From positions 594,501 to 658,500 of the forward strand of contig CAJNDS010000558.1 in the NCBI GenBank assembly GCA_905221605.1: DNA of 64,000 nt. The letters are read 5' to 3'. The notes beneath the pieces were generated by a model. The model saw only the letters and a program-made list of their open reading frames with translations. It made no database searches and was not told the DNA's origin. Numbering within the stretch: the stretch's first letter is position 1; every line of letters begins with the position of its first letter. The stretch comes from Symbiodinium natans (Eukaryota > Sar > Dinophyceae > Suessiales > Symbiodiniaceae). The position numbers and the translations under genes were made by a program. Of the stretch, positions 1 through 11,182 are shown piece by piece.

Positions 1-76
1 TAATCGAGATTATAGTAGGGGGTACTATAATTTCTATGAATGACTGTCAGCAATGGGGGAACATCCCAACGTTTGT
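1..76. repeat. Family C palindromic element, cut by window start
   Basis: The segment matches the right half of the complete copy at 39300-39397: a 'gactgt' block followed by GGGGGAACATCCC. The left arm would lie outside the window. No coding potential was seen. Confidence 0.5.
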
Positions 77-273
77 TTCACTTGTAATGTTGTATCCTGA
101 TTAGTGTGCACCCGGTCAATAATGAAAAGATTTCAAAAAATAATTCAGGGGACAAAGATTCGGCTGCCCCCCCCCCCCCCCCCCACTATAATGAACAGTT
201 TTTCGGGCATGGGTTTCGGAAGAGAGAAATAAAGCTTACCTGAGCTGAGCTCATCTGAGCTTACCTGAGCTAA

Positions 274-678
274 ACCTTGAGGCTTGAGGTTGTCGGGCCC
301 TGAAATCTTCAGTCTCCAGGCCAGCCCCAAAACTAAGATTTCCTTATAAAATGCTTTTGTACCGAGGCCGGGCAATCAAATTTCCAAGGGGGTAGTCCAG
401 CAGCTGCCCGAATGCCGTATAACATAAAACCTTGGCTCCCCCGGAATTACATTTTTTTTCGGGCTAGTTGGGTTTGGATCCAGAGGCCTAAGGGCTGAGG
501 CTTCCTAAACCTTGAGGCCTGAGGTTGTCGGGCCCTGAAATCTTAAGCCTCCAGGCCAGCCCCAAAGCTAAGATTTCCGTATAAAATGATTTGTACCGAG
601 GCCGGGCAATCAAATTTCAAAGGGGGTAGTCCAGCAGCTGCCCGAATGCCGTATAATATAAAACATTTGCTCCCCCGG

Positions 679-718
<40 letters not shown>

Positions 719-775
719 CTTTTATTTTACTATTTTTTTTTGCGGGCTGGCTTGGTTGGGATAGATGGATCCCCT
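274..775. repeat. Tandem duplication of a ~180-bp unique block
   Basis: Positions 274-451 and 503-679 are near-identical direct copies (shared ACCTTGAGG, GGTTGTCGGGCCCTG, GCCGGGCAATCAAATTTC and CAGCTGCCCGAATGCCGT). Each is followed by a T run and a GGGCTNG...TTGGGAT-type tail. In the second copy an AT microsatellite has grown between block and tail. No gene was recognised; short frames across it are low complexity. Confidence 0.75.
679..711. repeat. (AT)n microsatellite
   Basis: About 16 AT units run into a T homopolymer, at the end of the second copy of the duplicated block. Confidence 0.95.
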
Positions 776-803
776 TTAAATTCATATGCAGACAACATTA
801 CCT

Positions 804-871
804 AGGAGGAAGAGGAGAGGAAGAGGAGAGGAAGAGGAGAGGAAGAGGAGAGGAAGAGGAGAGGAAGAGGA
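804..871. repeat. 11-bp purine tandem repeat GAAGAGGAGAG
   Basis: Six to seven copies of GAAGAGGAGAG. The purine strand translates as low-complexity E/R/G peptide in every frame, so long frames here are not taken as genes. Confidence 0.9.
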
Positions 872-1139
872 GAGGGAAGAGGAGCCAAGAGGAAATGAAG
901 AGGAGCCGCGGGGGGGCCCGGGGCCGAAAATTAGTTTGGGGGGTACCGTTTTTTTTGTTACTATTGCGGGGGCGGATTTTTTTTTTTTTTGGGGGGGGGG
1001 GGGGGGCCCACACTAATCAGGAGACAACATTAAGGTTGGAAAGTTGCGTGTCAAGTAGCTCGCGCGAACTACACTTTCTTCTTTCGCTTGCCGATGATCC
1101 TCTTATTCTCGGGTCCGAAATTCATATAGGGTCTTTCTA

Positions 1140-1848
1140 CTGATGATGTGATGTTCGCTCTACCTGCTCTTTCACTCTGTTCTTTGTTGCTTTAACGACA
1201 GGCTCAACGCCTGGGAGAAGCTCACTTAAGGGGGGAGGGGGACCTCACCACAGGGGGGGGTCAGGGGGGGGGAGGGAGGGCGGGGGGAACCATTGGGGAG
1301 GGCCGGACGAGCCCTCACCATATATCCCAACTCCTGACCCGCCTAAACCGGAATCCTAAACCCCGAAACCCTTAAGCCGAAACCCTAAACCTGATGTTGC
1401 TCTGCAAGCCTCGAAAGAGGCTTGCGCCCCCGCCAGCCACTTCAAAGTTAGGATTTGCCGGTCTCATGTAGGTGGCCGTAAACTCGCAGCTTTGGGACAT
1501 AAGGGCATAAGGGTCGGCTCCTACTTGCAGGGCCGGCAAATCAAGCTACGGGATCAGACCCGGCTATGCTGACAAAAGAAAGCCATCTGAGAATCTGCTG
1601 GCTAACCCCCCAAGTGGTGGGCACGGAGGGAGAGTCTATAAGGGACTTCGGTGCTTGCGTAAAGCAACGCTTGCGTAAAGCAACGTATAGAGACATTAGC
1701 AGGATGGGCTATTCTACCCTATAACCTAAAAAGGCCCTTTACAGGGTTGACTATGGGGATTATAGGGCCTAATAGCCATTATGCCTACCGGATAATTTTT
1801 CGGGGCCTACAGCTCTGCAACTTTCTTGCGGGCAGCCAGTTCTGTAAC
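1140..1848. other. Gene-free stretch
   Basis: G-rich homopolymers at 1230-1285, degenerate CCCTAAA words near 1350-1390, and a twice-repeated 'gcttgcgtaaagcaac' at 1651-1685. I see no convincing exon or RNA gene. Confidence 0.5.
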
Positions 1849-1988
1849 TTCCCTAAACCCTTAAACCCTTAAACCCCAAACCCCAAACCCCAAACCCCAA
1901 ACCCCAAACCCCAAACCCCAAACCCTAAACCCTAAACCCTAAACCCTAAGCCTAAACCCTAAACCCTAAACCCTAAACCCTAAACAAC
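1849..1988. repeat. CCCTAAA/CCCCAAA array, left flank of mini-exon
   Basis: About 17 heptamers, changing from CCCCAAA to CCCTAAA. With the TTTAGGG array at 2083-2217 it forms an inverted pair around the island at 1989-2076. Read on the minus strand it is the start of the downstream intron (GTTGTTTAGGG). Confidence 0.9.
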
Positions 1989-2076
1989 CGGGCGCCTCGC
2001 GCACGCGAGAGCCGTTCCTTCGAGCTGCGCCCTGCGCACTCAGCTCGCAGAGCACCTGGCTCTCCAGGAGCTCCAC
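1989..2076 (-). CDS. Mini-exon in telomeric-repeat introns, unknown protein
   Basis: Seen: the minus strand is open and reads VELLESQVLCELSAQGAARR plus ~9 residues. It is preceded by ...ACGAAG and followed by GTTGTTTAGGG, so an AG acceptor and GT donor frame an 88-bp exon. Composition is mixed and helix-like, unlike the flanking repeats. No family was recognised. Inference: internal exon of a minus-strand gene; start and stop codons are not present here. Confidence 0.6.
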
Positions 2077-2082
2077 CTTCGT

Positions 2083-2217
2083 TTGGGTTAGGGTTTAGGG
2101 TTTAGGGTTTAGGGTTTAGGGTTTAGGGTTTAGGGTTTAGGGTTTAGGGTTTAGGGTTTCGGGTTTCGGGTTTCGGGTTTCGGGTTTCGGGATTAGGGTT
2201 TAGGGTTTAGGGTCTAG
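2083..2217. repeat. TTTAGGG array with TTTCGGG sub-block
   Basis: About 19 heptamers. A homogeneous run of five TTTCGGG units sits inside the TTTAGGG run, showing that a point variant spread locally. On the minus strand this is the 3' end of the intron before the exon at 1989-2076. Confidence 0.9.
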
Positions 2218-2267
2218 GCTGGGCGAGCTTACCTCAAGAGTCCTTTTAAACTTCTTTTGTTGGTCAT

Positions 2268-2355
2268 CCTAATTGTAACAGTCCTTCATAGGGATTGTAG
2301 AATCCCGATTACAATCCCTGCCAGGGGCTGTTAGTATACGGGAGAACATCCGAAC
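2268..2355. repeat. Family C palindromic element, diverged copy
   Basis: Matches 39300-39397 through 'aacagtccttcatagggatt', a central dyad, and GGGCTGTTAGTATA with GAACATCC at the right end. Confidence 0.55.
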
Positions 2356-3307
2356 TTTTCTGTTCAAAGAAAAGGTCACAAGGTGTTGTACTACACTGCG
2401 CTATATGCGTTGGTTTGAGTGCGTTATCGCGTCGGTTTCAGTGCTTGAGGTTGAATAGAGGTTAGGCCGTGCAGAAATAGTAACTATAAACGTAGTAACA
2501 GGACTATGTAACAAGAACGACTGTAATAGTAGTCGTCAGTTTTTATTAAAGATAAGAATAATGCTACTTTTGAAACTACGAAAAGAAATATAATTGCTTA
2601 GAAATGGCACCTTCTTCTGTGGGAACAGGCCGGTCAGTCGCACCCACAGTGGATGACGAGTTCCTAATGCTTGAAGTGTAGCTGTGGCGGCTTCAGCGTG
2701 CTCAACAGCCTGGTGTGTGCAGGCCCCCCACAAGATTGAATCCGCATAGCTAAGAGTTACCCTTTAACTACCCATGAACTTCCAAGCAAGCAAGGCGCCC
2801 ACCCCGAGCCAGGAAAGAGCATCAATTCTTTCCTCGGTCCGGATGCCCAAAACCCTTAACCCCTCCCTAAACACTAACCCCTTAACCCTACGTTTGGACG
2901 AACCCCTTAACCCGACGTTTGGCCCTACATGGCCTACCAGCTTCTAAACACCTCCAAAAAAAGCCTGATGGCCTGGTGGTGGGTCGTCACACGCCGGCAG
3001 AAGCGGCCTCGTGCCACCTGCACTCAGGTCTCGGCAAGTGGCATAAGTGAAGGCCACGAAGGGCTTAAGGCGTCAGCGGCTGCAGGGCTTCGGCGGTTTA
3101 GGGTTTGTCCCTAATTAAACCCAAAACCCTAAACCCTCAACCTTAAACCCAGAACCCTAAACCCCTGAATCCTAAACCCTAAACCCTACAAGGTTCTGGG
3201 CTCGAAGCCTAATTCCCAAACCCCAAACCCCAAACCCCAAACCCCAAACCCTAAACCCCAAACCCCAAACCCCAAACCCTAAACCCTAAACCCTAAACCC
3301 TATACAC

Positions 3308-3397
3308 CCAGCGCACCTTCAGCTTGCAGTCCCTCAGCAGCACCCGCCGCTGCGTCCGACCCTCGCTCAGCGTGGCCGTCCGGTCTTCATGAACTGC
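3308..3397 (-). CDS. Mini-exon, unknown protein
   Basis: The minus strand reads AVHEDRTATLSEGRTQRRVL and ten further residues without a stop. It starts after CCTAG and ends before GTGTATAGGG (90 bp). CCCTAAA arrays lie to its left (3186-3302) and TTTAGGG arrays to its right (3401-3470). The composition is charged and globular. No family was assigned. Confidence 0.6.
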
Positions 3398-3649
3398 CTA
3401 GGATTTAGGGTTTAGGGTTTAGGGTTTAGGGTTTAGGGTTAGGGTTTAGGGTTTAGGGTTTAGGCTTCAGGAAAAAGCATACAGAACAGAGTCAAAGTTA
3501 AAGAGTGCCTTGTTGTTCTGTACCACTCAAGCTATGGGGGATACTACGGCAGCTTACGCTCCCGGGAAGCCTGCTCCCAACATGCATTAAGATAATCCTT
3601 TGAATATAAGGTTGTGGGGAGGGGAATATAGCATAAGCAGCATCAACAT

Positions 3650-3702
3650 AAAGGGACCATAAGGGAACACGATTGGTATTCCGACCCCTATATTATGCAA
3701 AC
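3650..3702. repeat. Family B element fragment
   Basis: Contains 'gggaccataagggaa' then 'ttccgacccctatatta', the core shared with 14690-14760, 48926-49027 and 59740-59852. Confidence 0.5.
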
Positions 3703-4403
3703 TCCTGCTTTGCAAGGGCTTGGGGCGACTTGGGTGGGTGTAATTGGGCTTTGGCCTTCTGTAGAGCGGTCAGGATGGTTTGGGCGGGGCTTGGCCTTCT
3801 TTCGAAGGGGTCGCGTTGGGGGGCTTTAATAAAAGGTGTGGTAGAGAGCATTTCCGAGGCTTCGCGGTTAAAGCCGTGAAGCCGGGAAGCATCTGGAGTT
3901 GCCCTAAACCCTAAAACCCAAAGTTACAAGGGCTGTACCTGCAGCTGTTCACAGCGAGCGGCGTCCACTGCCCATGGGGCTCCCTCGAATTCCACCTGAA
4001 ACAAGGTTTAGGGATGAAGGTTTCATGTCACACTGCTGGTGAAGAAGGGCAATCTGAAAGAAGCAAAGGGGAACTCGAAAATGAGTAACGGTCATGTGGG
4101 CAACGCATGAGAAAATATGAAGAAGACCATATCTACGAACGTAGAGTTGCTTTCGTCCTTGTACTTGACCGACGAAGGCCCGTGCCGTGCGGCCTTCAGC
4201 CACATAAGGGTAAAGCCTTCAGGGTTACTACGGTCTCTGTAATTACTCAAGGCTCTCTTTGCGAGCATTTGGGCATTTCCTAGGACAGGGGGACCCTTGG
4301 GGTGGTTCCCAAAAATGAGGATTGCAACTTACTTGCTGAGTTCATAAGCCCCAAACTAATCCCTAAACCCTAAACCCTAAACCCTAAACCCTAAACCCTA
4401 AAC

Positions 4404-4483
4404 CTGCCTCGTCTCCTGCAAAGACACTCTGCAGCGCCACACGGAGGCAGGCGGAGAGGTCGAAGGCCATGGCTTTGGGAAAT
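4404..4483 (-). CDS. Mini-exon, unknown protein
   Basis: The minus strand reads FPKAMAFDLSACLRVALQSV then FAGDEA. The acceptor is CCCTACGAG and the donor is GAGGCAG followed directly by GTTTAGGG, so the donor GT is supplied by the telomeric unit. Length is 80 bp. The sequence looks amphipathic-helical. No family was assigned. Confidence 0.65.
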
Positions 4484-4959
4484 CTCGTAGGGTTTAGGGT
4501 TTTTTGTTTGGTATAGGGTTTAGGGTTTAGGGTTCAGGGTTCAGGGTTCAGGGTTCAGGGTTCAGGGTTTAGGGTTTAGGGTTTAGGGTTTAGGGTTTAG
4601 GGTTTAGGGTTTAGGGCTAGGGTTTATAGGTTTTAAGATTCAGGCTAGGGTTTGATAGGCTGGGAGTTTCGTAGGGTTTCGTAGGGCTTCGTGGCGCGGG
4701 CTTAGGCTCCCAAACCCTCAACCCACAAAAGTTTTGGGGGATGGCAGGGCCACTGGCTGGTCGGAAAAGCCGCCCTTCCTTCAGCGAATGCAACACACCT
4801 TTAGCCCTGAACCCCGAAACGCTGAAACACCCCTAAACCCGGAAACCCCTGAACCCTGATGTTAGGGTGCCGGGGTAGGCTTAAGTGTGGCTGAGCAGGC
4901 TTGCAAGATCTCTGAAGACTGTTGCAACTGCAGTTGTGCTACCCATAATCTCCGCTACC

Positions 4960-5280
4960 CCTAAACCCTAAACCCTTAAACCCTTGAACCTTAACCCCTA
5001 GACCCCAAACCCCAAACCCTAAACCCTTAAACCCTCAACCCCAAACCCCAAACCCCAAACACTAAACCCTAAACCCTAAACCCTTGAATCCTTACCCTAA
5101 ACCCCAAACCCTAAACCCCAAACCCAAACCCTCAAACCCTCAACCCCAAACCCTAAACCCTAAACCCTGAACCCTTAACCCTTAACCCCTAAACCCCAAA
5201 CCCTAAACCCCAAACCCAAAACCCTAAACCCTAAACCCCAAACCCCAAACCCCAAACCCTAAACCCTAAACCCCAAACCA
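4960..5280. repeat. Long mixed CCCTAAA / CCCCAAA tract
   Basis: About 320 bp of degenerate heptamers (CCCTAAA, CCCCAAA, CCCTTAA, CCCTCAA) with shifted phase. It is the left flank of the exon at 5291-5368 and contains no open frame. Confidence 0.9.
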
Positions 5281-5290
5281 TCCACCTCAC

Positions 5291-5368
5291 CCTCCGGCTG
5301 CAGAGGCCCCCCAAGCCTTGGACGCAGCCCCAAACCACAGCGTGCCGTCGGAGATGACCTGGTACAAC
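5291..5368 (-). CDS. Mini-exon, unknown protein
   Basis: The minus strand reads LYQVISDGTLWFGAASKAWG. The acceptor is GATGCAG and the donor is GTGAGG, a near-consensus site outside the telomeric unit. Length is 78 bp. A second frame is also open, so the phase is not certain. Confidence 0.55.
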
Positions 5369-5563
5369 CTGCATCCGTTGCAGTGTTTTGGGGGGGCGTT
5401 TGGGGGGCGTTTGGGGTAAGTTTGGGCTAAGTTTGGGGCAAGTTTGGGGTATGTTTGGGGTAGTTTAGGGTTTAGGGTTAGGGTTTAGGGTTTAGGGCTT
5501 CGGTCCGCGGTTTTGGGAGGGCTTAGGGCTTCCAGGTTTGCCGGGACTGTCGTGCGCCCGCAG

Positions 5564-5618
5564 GGAGTCGCCTGCTGAGGATCGGTGGCGATGTGCTAGA
5601 AGACTCGCCTGGCCAAAG
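5564..5618 (+). CDS. Possible plus-strand mini-exon
   Basis: CGCAG precedes and GTTTAGGG follows a 55-bp island reading SRLLRIGGDVLEDSPGQ on the plus strand. It has TTTAGGG on both sides rather than an inverted pair, and its strand disagrees with its neighbours, so confidence is lower. Confidence 0.35.
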
Positions 5619-6460
5619 GTTTAGGGTTTAGGGTTTAGGGTTTGGGGTGTAGGGTTTAGGGTTTAGGGATTGAGGGGTTTGGGGATTCAGGGCCTTAGGG
5701 GTTTAGGGGTTCGGGGTTTAGGGTTGAGGATTGGGCTTGAGGGGCTTTCAGGATCTAGGTTCGAAGGCTTCAGGTTCAGGCGCGGTTTAGGGTTGAGGGT
5801 TTAGGGTTTTGGCGTTAGGGTTGAGGCTTTAGGTTCTTGTTTCTTCTCCTTTTGAACCGCTTTTTGGCTCAGGACTTTCAAGTTTCGCGTACTTGGATGA
5901 ATGCACGAAGATCGTCTGTCAATAACTCCCGTCCTGGCTATGATGCTGTGATCTTGCAAGCCCGCAACATATATGAAGTAGGGTATATATTTCTTGTACC
6001 CCTAAAAAGGACACCAATTACATACACTCACCAATATTAAAAAGGAACCCTATATATGTATGTATATATATATATGTATATATATATATACACTCTCCAA
6101 AAACAATAATATAAACCCTACTTCATATCACGTTCCTAACCCTAAGCCCTAAACCCTAAACCCTGAACCCTAAACCCTGAACTCCCTCAACCCTAAGCAC
6201 AAAGCCCTAAAAACTCCCCTCGTTGGAGCCCTCAACTGCCCCAAGGCCCTAAGGCATAGGGCCACAAGAAGCTTGCTGCGGGGCTGATGGTAGGGCTTGG
6301 AGTTTAAGGTTTAGGGTTTAGGGTTTAGGGTTTAGGGTTTTGACCCCAACATAACAACCCCTAAACCCTAAATCCTGTACTCCTGAACCCAAAACCCTAA
6401 ACCATAAACCCTAAGCCCTGTACCATTAAACCCTATATCCTGTACTCCTGAACCCTAAAC

Positions 6461-6529
6461 CCTCACAAGCCAAGAGCCCACCGCCTTGCTCAAACTTTTG
6501 CCTGGCGATGAGGCGGCGCATGAACCAAC
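6461..6529 (-). CDS. Mini-exon, unknown protein
   Basis: The minus strand reads WFMRRLIARQKFEQGGGLLA; the acceptor is TGCGAG and the donor GTTTAGGG. The plus strand is also open (QEPTALLKLLPGDEAAHEPT) and also abuts GTTTAGGG, so the strand is not settled. Confidence 0.5.
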
Positions 6530-7099
6530 CTCGCAGCACGTAACGGTTTAGGGTTTGGGGTTCAGGGAAAGTTTAAGGTTTCGGTATAGGGGATGGTGAG
6601 GGGTCGTAGGGTTGTACATCTTTTGTGGCTTGCCGAGTTTTCAGTTTCAGGTACGCTTAGGAGGTTTAGGGCTTAAGGAACTGGGGGGCAGGGTAGGGGG
6701 ATTGCTTATTGCTTTGAAGTCTCTTTCTGCTTTTCCAGGGCCTGAGCCCAGCACCCTGCGACTTTTGAACGCCTTTAAACTCTAAGCCCTAAACCTGAAT
6801 ACCTATTCGGTTGAAAGGAAAATTCGGAGTTTCGGACCGAAGGGTTTAGGGGGCCTTGGGGCCTGAGGGTTCTAGGGTTTAGGGTTTAGGGTTCAGGGTT
6901 TAGGGTTTAGGGTAAGCACATCGTTGCCTGAGTTTTGGATTTGCTCGTTCGGCTCGGGTCTAGGACTTCCTACTTTCAAGGGGTCTCTAGGGGGCTTTCG
7001 GGGGTTTAGGGTTTCGGGCTTCTGGGTTTGAACCCTAAACCCTAACCCCTATAAACCCTAAACCCTATAAGCCCTAAAACCTTAAACCCCAAACCCTAC

Positions 7100-7166
7100 G
7101 GGCTGCGGTTTGGCGCTTCTGACCGGCTGAGGCATAGTGCTGCCTCCCTGCTCTCCGAAGAAGGGA
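7100..7166 (-). CDS. Mini-exon, unknown protein
   Basis: The minus strand reads PFFGEQGGSTMPQPVRSAKP. The acceptor is CCAAGCAG and the donor GTAGGGTTTGGGG. Length is 67 bp. The frame stays open into both flanks only because the repeats there are irregular. Confidence 0.55.
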
Positions 7167-7597
7167 CTGCTTGGGGCGTTGGGGGGATGCAGGGCCCTCG
7201 CTTGTTGAGGGTTTGCTTTAGGGTTTAGGGTTTGGGGCTTGGGGTTTGGGGTTTGGGGTTCGGGGCTCTCGGCTGTTGAGGGGTTTTGGGGATCGGGCAA
7301 TTGGGCGGTTTGGGCTTTCATGCGTGCTCGAGGGGGTGCATAAGTGTACCTGGACCCCTAAACCACACCCTGACCCGAAACCCTAATTCCTAAACCCCAG
7401 ATCTTATCTTGGCTGACTTCTGAACCCCTCCTAAAAGTTCAACTTTTAGGCTCCTTTTGAAAAAACAAAAAAGGTAAAATCTGAAGAGCCAGACAGAAGA
7501 AAGCCAAAGTTATATGGAACCTGAGACCCTGACCCTGAACCCGTAGGGCTTAGGGTTCAGGGTTTAGGGTTTCGGGTGGTTCGTGTGAGTATGAAAC

Positions 7598-7667
7598 GAA
7601 GCATGTGAAGGCCTTCGACCATCGCGACCCGCGCATCTGTTGAGAGAAGGTTGCCCTGAGAGTCCGC
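7598..7667 (-). CDS. Mini-exon, unknown protein
   Basis: The minus strand reads ADSQGNLLSTDARVAMVEGL then HML. The acceptor is GGCAAG and the donor GTTTCATAC. Length is 70 bp. A TTTAGGG array follows on the right (7679-7755). Confidence 0.6.
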
Positions 7668-7949
7668 CTTGCCAGTGCAGGGTTTAGGGTTTAGGGTTTA
7701 GGGCTTAGGGTTTAGGGTTTAGGATAAAGGGGTTAGGGTTTAGGGTTTAGGGTTTAGATTCTACAGGGTTTTCCTGGCTAATTACTGGGGAGATACGGAG
7801 GGTAACTACAGCTATATTTGGCGAGAACCCTCTCTTTGAGTTTCTGAGCACCCTACGTATAATTACCCTTGAATCTTCAAGAAAACCGCAGACACCATGC
7901 GTGCTTCAGGCTTTCGGATCCTCGATAGCCCAGCAAACATGTGTTGATC

Positions 7950-8160
7950 AGGGCACCCTTTTTGGGTTGGTTACTTCATAAGGGAACCTCGAACCAAAGA
8001 AACTAGGCTGCCCAGTAACCTAGGCTTAAACAGGGTACCCTTTTTTGCTTCAAGGGGCCTATAAGGGAACCTAAACCCCCCAAAAAAAGGGAATAAGGGC
8101 ACTACTGGGAGATCCTAGGAGAACCAAAAAGGGCACCACTGGCTGGGCTACCAAGGGTTC
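7950..8160. repeat. Family D repeats, clustered copies
   Basis: Three partial copies of a dispersed unit: 'agggcaccctttttgggttgg' with 'cataagggaacct' at 7953, a second direct copy at 8028, and an inverted copy at 8085-8160. Related copies occur at 20173, 21017 and 21690. Confidence 0.5.
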
Positions 8161-8382
8161 GGGCCTCGAAGCTCCGGTCCCTGAATCCTCAGCCCCCGAA
8201 AAGTCTAGAGTTCTCACCCGAAAAGCCCTAAAATTGTAGACCATGACAGACTCAATGCCCCCTGAACTAGCTAACCCTCTCAAGACATCAAGGTCCTGAA
8301 TCCTAAACCATCCTAAACCTTAAACCCTAGGCCGCAAACCCTAAACCCTAAACCCTAAACCCTAAACCCTAAATACTCTTAC

Positions 8383-8454
8383 AGGCGAGGACACCTCAAG
8401 AGCCGCCCGCTCATCAGGGCGCAGCCCCCCAAGCACAGGGAGCTTCTGCCGGGC
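8383..8454 (-). CDS. Mini-exon, unknown protein
   Basis: The minus strand reads ARQKLPVLGGLRPDERAALE then VSSP: exactly 24 codons between CCCGAG and a consensus donor GTAAGAG. The left flank is a CCCTAAA array (8336-8372). One of the clearest exons in the window; no family was recognised. Confidence 0.7.
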
Positions 8455-9404
8455 CTCGGGTTTAGGAGGTTTAGGGCGTCCTGTAGGGGCTGTTGGTAAT
8501 TGGAATAGGGTTTTGGGGGGTTATTGTAGATCAATTATAAGGGGCACTATGGTAGGGCTTCAAGGCTTTAGGGCTTTGAGGCTTTCGGGTGTTGGTGTAC
8601 ATGGAGATTCATGGGTAGTAACTATGGGTACTTTGGGGCTTCTTCTGACCCTACCTAACGGGTCTTGGTTTGAGGTTCTCAGGGTGGTTGCAATTGGGGC
8701 TCACAGGTGAAAGTTATGGAGGATTTACATGCAGGGCGTTCAGACTTTAGGGTCTGGGGCGTGGGCTAAATCAAGAGGGCTGGACCCCTTCCAGAAACGC
8801 ACAACAAGAGGTTTCGAGCTTACAGTATGGTGGGAGGTCTAGGGTTTAGGGTTTAGAGGGTTTCGGGGGTCCTGGGAAAACCAACCTTTATATTGACTCT
8901 ATATCCTCGTTCACCTTGGGCCTAACCCGAAACAACGGGGCATTTGTAAGCTAGGTACGTAGTTCTGAGCTGAAGTATTGCTGGTCGGCAACGGAAGTAG
9001 CTTTCAAGTTTTCCCTAGTCAGTGGGTTATAAGGACCGTGACATTCCTTAAGATTCTTCGCAAAGATCTGGCTGACAAAATCACCCTAAACCCAAAACCC
9101 TAAACCCGTTTAGAGTCGCAGGAGTCGGCGTGGCTTTTGGAAGCTCGGAGTTTAAGTGTGCCGGGCTTCAGTCTTACAGGGCTATCCAGGGTTTCGGACT
9201 ATGGGCTTCTGAGTTCTAGGCATACTTGCAAATGCCTCTAGACTTTTGGAAGCTTAAGGTTTTTGTACTTGGTACTGTAGCCGAGTCCTGGACCCGAAAA
9301 CAGGGCAAAAGGGTACCACTGGGCTACCAAGTAACCCCTAACCCTAAACTAACCCTAAACCCTAAACCCTAAACCCTGGCTACCAAGTCTAAGGTTGGAG
9401 AAAC

Positions 9405-9461
9405 TTAATTCAGGTCGATCCCCCCGGAACCGTCCGAGCCGATGGCCAGCGTGTCTCCAAT
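9405..9461 (-). CDS. Possible terminal mini-exon
   Basis: After GATCCAG the minus strand reads IGDTLAIGSDGSGGIDLN and then TAA. It could be the last exon of a gene. The short length makes chance possible. Confidence 0.4.
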   Translation of the reverse strand: MGDTLAIGSDGSGGIDLN

Positions 9462-10007
9462 CTGGATCGAGGCCGATATGGGCGTTTAGGTTTAGGGCTT
9501 AGGGCTTAGGGTTTAGGGTTTAGGGTTTGGGGTTTAGGGTTCAGGGCTACCCTAAGACCCTAAAACCCAAAACGGGCGTCTGGGGCTTGGGGGTTCAGTG
9601 GGGTTTAAGGGTTGCTTAGACGGCCCCCAAAGTTGGACCAAACGCTCGAAAAGCCTCTAGGGTTTAGGGTTTAGGGTTTAGGCTTTAGGCTTTAGAGTTT
9701 AGGGGCAAGGGTGGGTGGGGGGGGTGGGGGGGGGGGGTGCCTAAACCCAAAACCCTAGTATAAGCCTGGAGTCGAGGTTCTGAACCTCCTAGAGCCCCGA
9801 AAGGCACGCACAAAAAAAAAAAACTAGGCTCCGAATCTAAACGGCAAACCCCTACACCCGAATCCCTACGTGGAGGCTCTTAAAGGATACTTAAAGGTTC
9901 ATGCTTACATGCTTACAGGGTAGCTACGGCTATGAGATGTGATAAGCTGACTCAGGGTACTTATGACACCACTTAGAGGTCGCCTTGAACCTCCAAGTGG
10001 GGCAACT

Positions 10008-10122
10008 GCCCAAAGGATCCATGTACCTATATACTATATACTTGGGCCCTAAAGCTACTATATAGGAAGGAACCCCTTTAAGGCCCAAGTATATACTATA
10101 TAGGTACATGGATCCTTTGGGC
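10008..10122. repeat. Near-perfect inverted repeat, 41-bp arms
   Basis: Arm 10008-10048 and arm 10082-10122 are reverse complements with a single mismatch, around a 33-bp loop. The arms carry CCCAAAGGATCCATGTACC at the outer ends and ACTTGGGCC at the inner ends. Transcribed, it would form a very stable hairpin. No coding capacity. Confidence 0.9.
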
Positions 10123-10344
10123 TGTAGTTCTACCTGCTTAATTGATAACCTGATTTGGGGCCTGGCTACCCAAAGGCGGAGTCTGGACTACCAGCCCTGC
10201 TCGCTCCCTTAAGTAAGTAGGATTCAGGGCTTAGGGTTTCGGATTTGGGGTTTAGGATTTGGGATTTAGGGTTTGGGGTTTAGGGTTTCGGAGGTGGGGT
10301 TTAGGGTTAAGGGTTAAGGGTTTAGGGCCAGGGGGGAGTGGGGG

Positions 10345-10460
10345 GATTCAGGCTTGACACGAGGCTGCATGCCTTGGCCCGCGAGAAAGACGGCATGCCT
10401 AAGGCATCCATCTTCGACGCGACGTTCCTGAGCGGACCAGGGCTTGGAAGGATTTGTAGT
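10345..10460. CDS. Exon-like island, open on both strands
   Basis: Plus reads LDTRLHALAREKDGMPKASI then FDATFLSGPGLG; minus reads NVASKMDALGMPSFSRAKAC after GCTCAG. Both look protein-like, so the strand is left open. It is embedded in degenerate TTTAGGG. Confidence 0.45.
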
Positions 10461-10932
10461 GTTTGGGGTTTAGGGTTTACGGTAAGTGTTTGGGGAGTTT
10501 TGGGCTTAGAGATTGAGGGTTCCTAAAACCCGCAGCCGTCATCCGTCATCCTTCGATGAAACAGATCCTAGCTTAAACATAAGCCCCAAAACCTTCAACA
10601 AACCAGGGCCCCCAAGGCCTCAAACCTTAAACCTTGCAAGCCCCGAACCCTCCATGAGGTCAGAAGAATACCATGGCCTTGGGGCGTAGTGTATAGGACC
10701 GTACCTCTATAAAATCCCGCAAACCCTGTAAACTCTAAACCCTCAGCCCTAGAAACCCTCAACCCTGAACCCTGAACCCTAAACCCTAAGCCCTAAACCC
10801 TATAAACCCTGAACCCTACACCCCATAAACCCTCAAACCCTCAACCCTCAACCCTCAACCCTGAGGGTTGCTAGGTGCTAACCCTAAACCCTAAACCCTA
10901 AACCCTAAACCCTGAACCCTAAACCCCCCTAG

Positions 10933-11012
10933 TGCATCTGGCAGTCTGGATCCTCGGAGCATCCGGATACGCGTACCTTGGCATGGCGCAGGTGTGGCAG
11001 CTTCTGCCACTG
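10933..11012 (+). CDS. Mini-exon, hydrophobic segment
   Basis: The plus strand reads HLAVWILGASGYAYLGMAQV then WQLLPL, between CCCCCCTAG and GTGAGG. The residues are compatible with a membrane helix. CCCTAAA lies to the left and TTTAGGG to the right. Confidence 0.5.
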
Positions 11013-11070
11013 GTGAGGTCAACACGAGGAGTTTAGGGTTTAGGGTTTAGGGTCTAGGGTCTAGGGTTCA

Positions 11071-11182
11071 GGGGTTATAGGGGTTATAGGGGTTATAGGG
11101 TTATAGGGGTTATAGGGGTTATAGGGGTTATAGGGGTTATAGGGGTTATAGGGGTTATAGGGGTTATAGGGGTTATAGGGGT
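11071..11182. repeat. 9-bp tandem array GGGGTTATA
   Basis: About 12 nearly pure copies, adjoining TTTAGGG and TCTAGGG units. The unit looks like a telomeric derivative amplified locally. Confidence 0.95.

Noticed and set aside
801-1143. E/R-rich ORF near the left edge
   Set aside because: Produced by the 11-bp purine repeat and G/T homopolymers.
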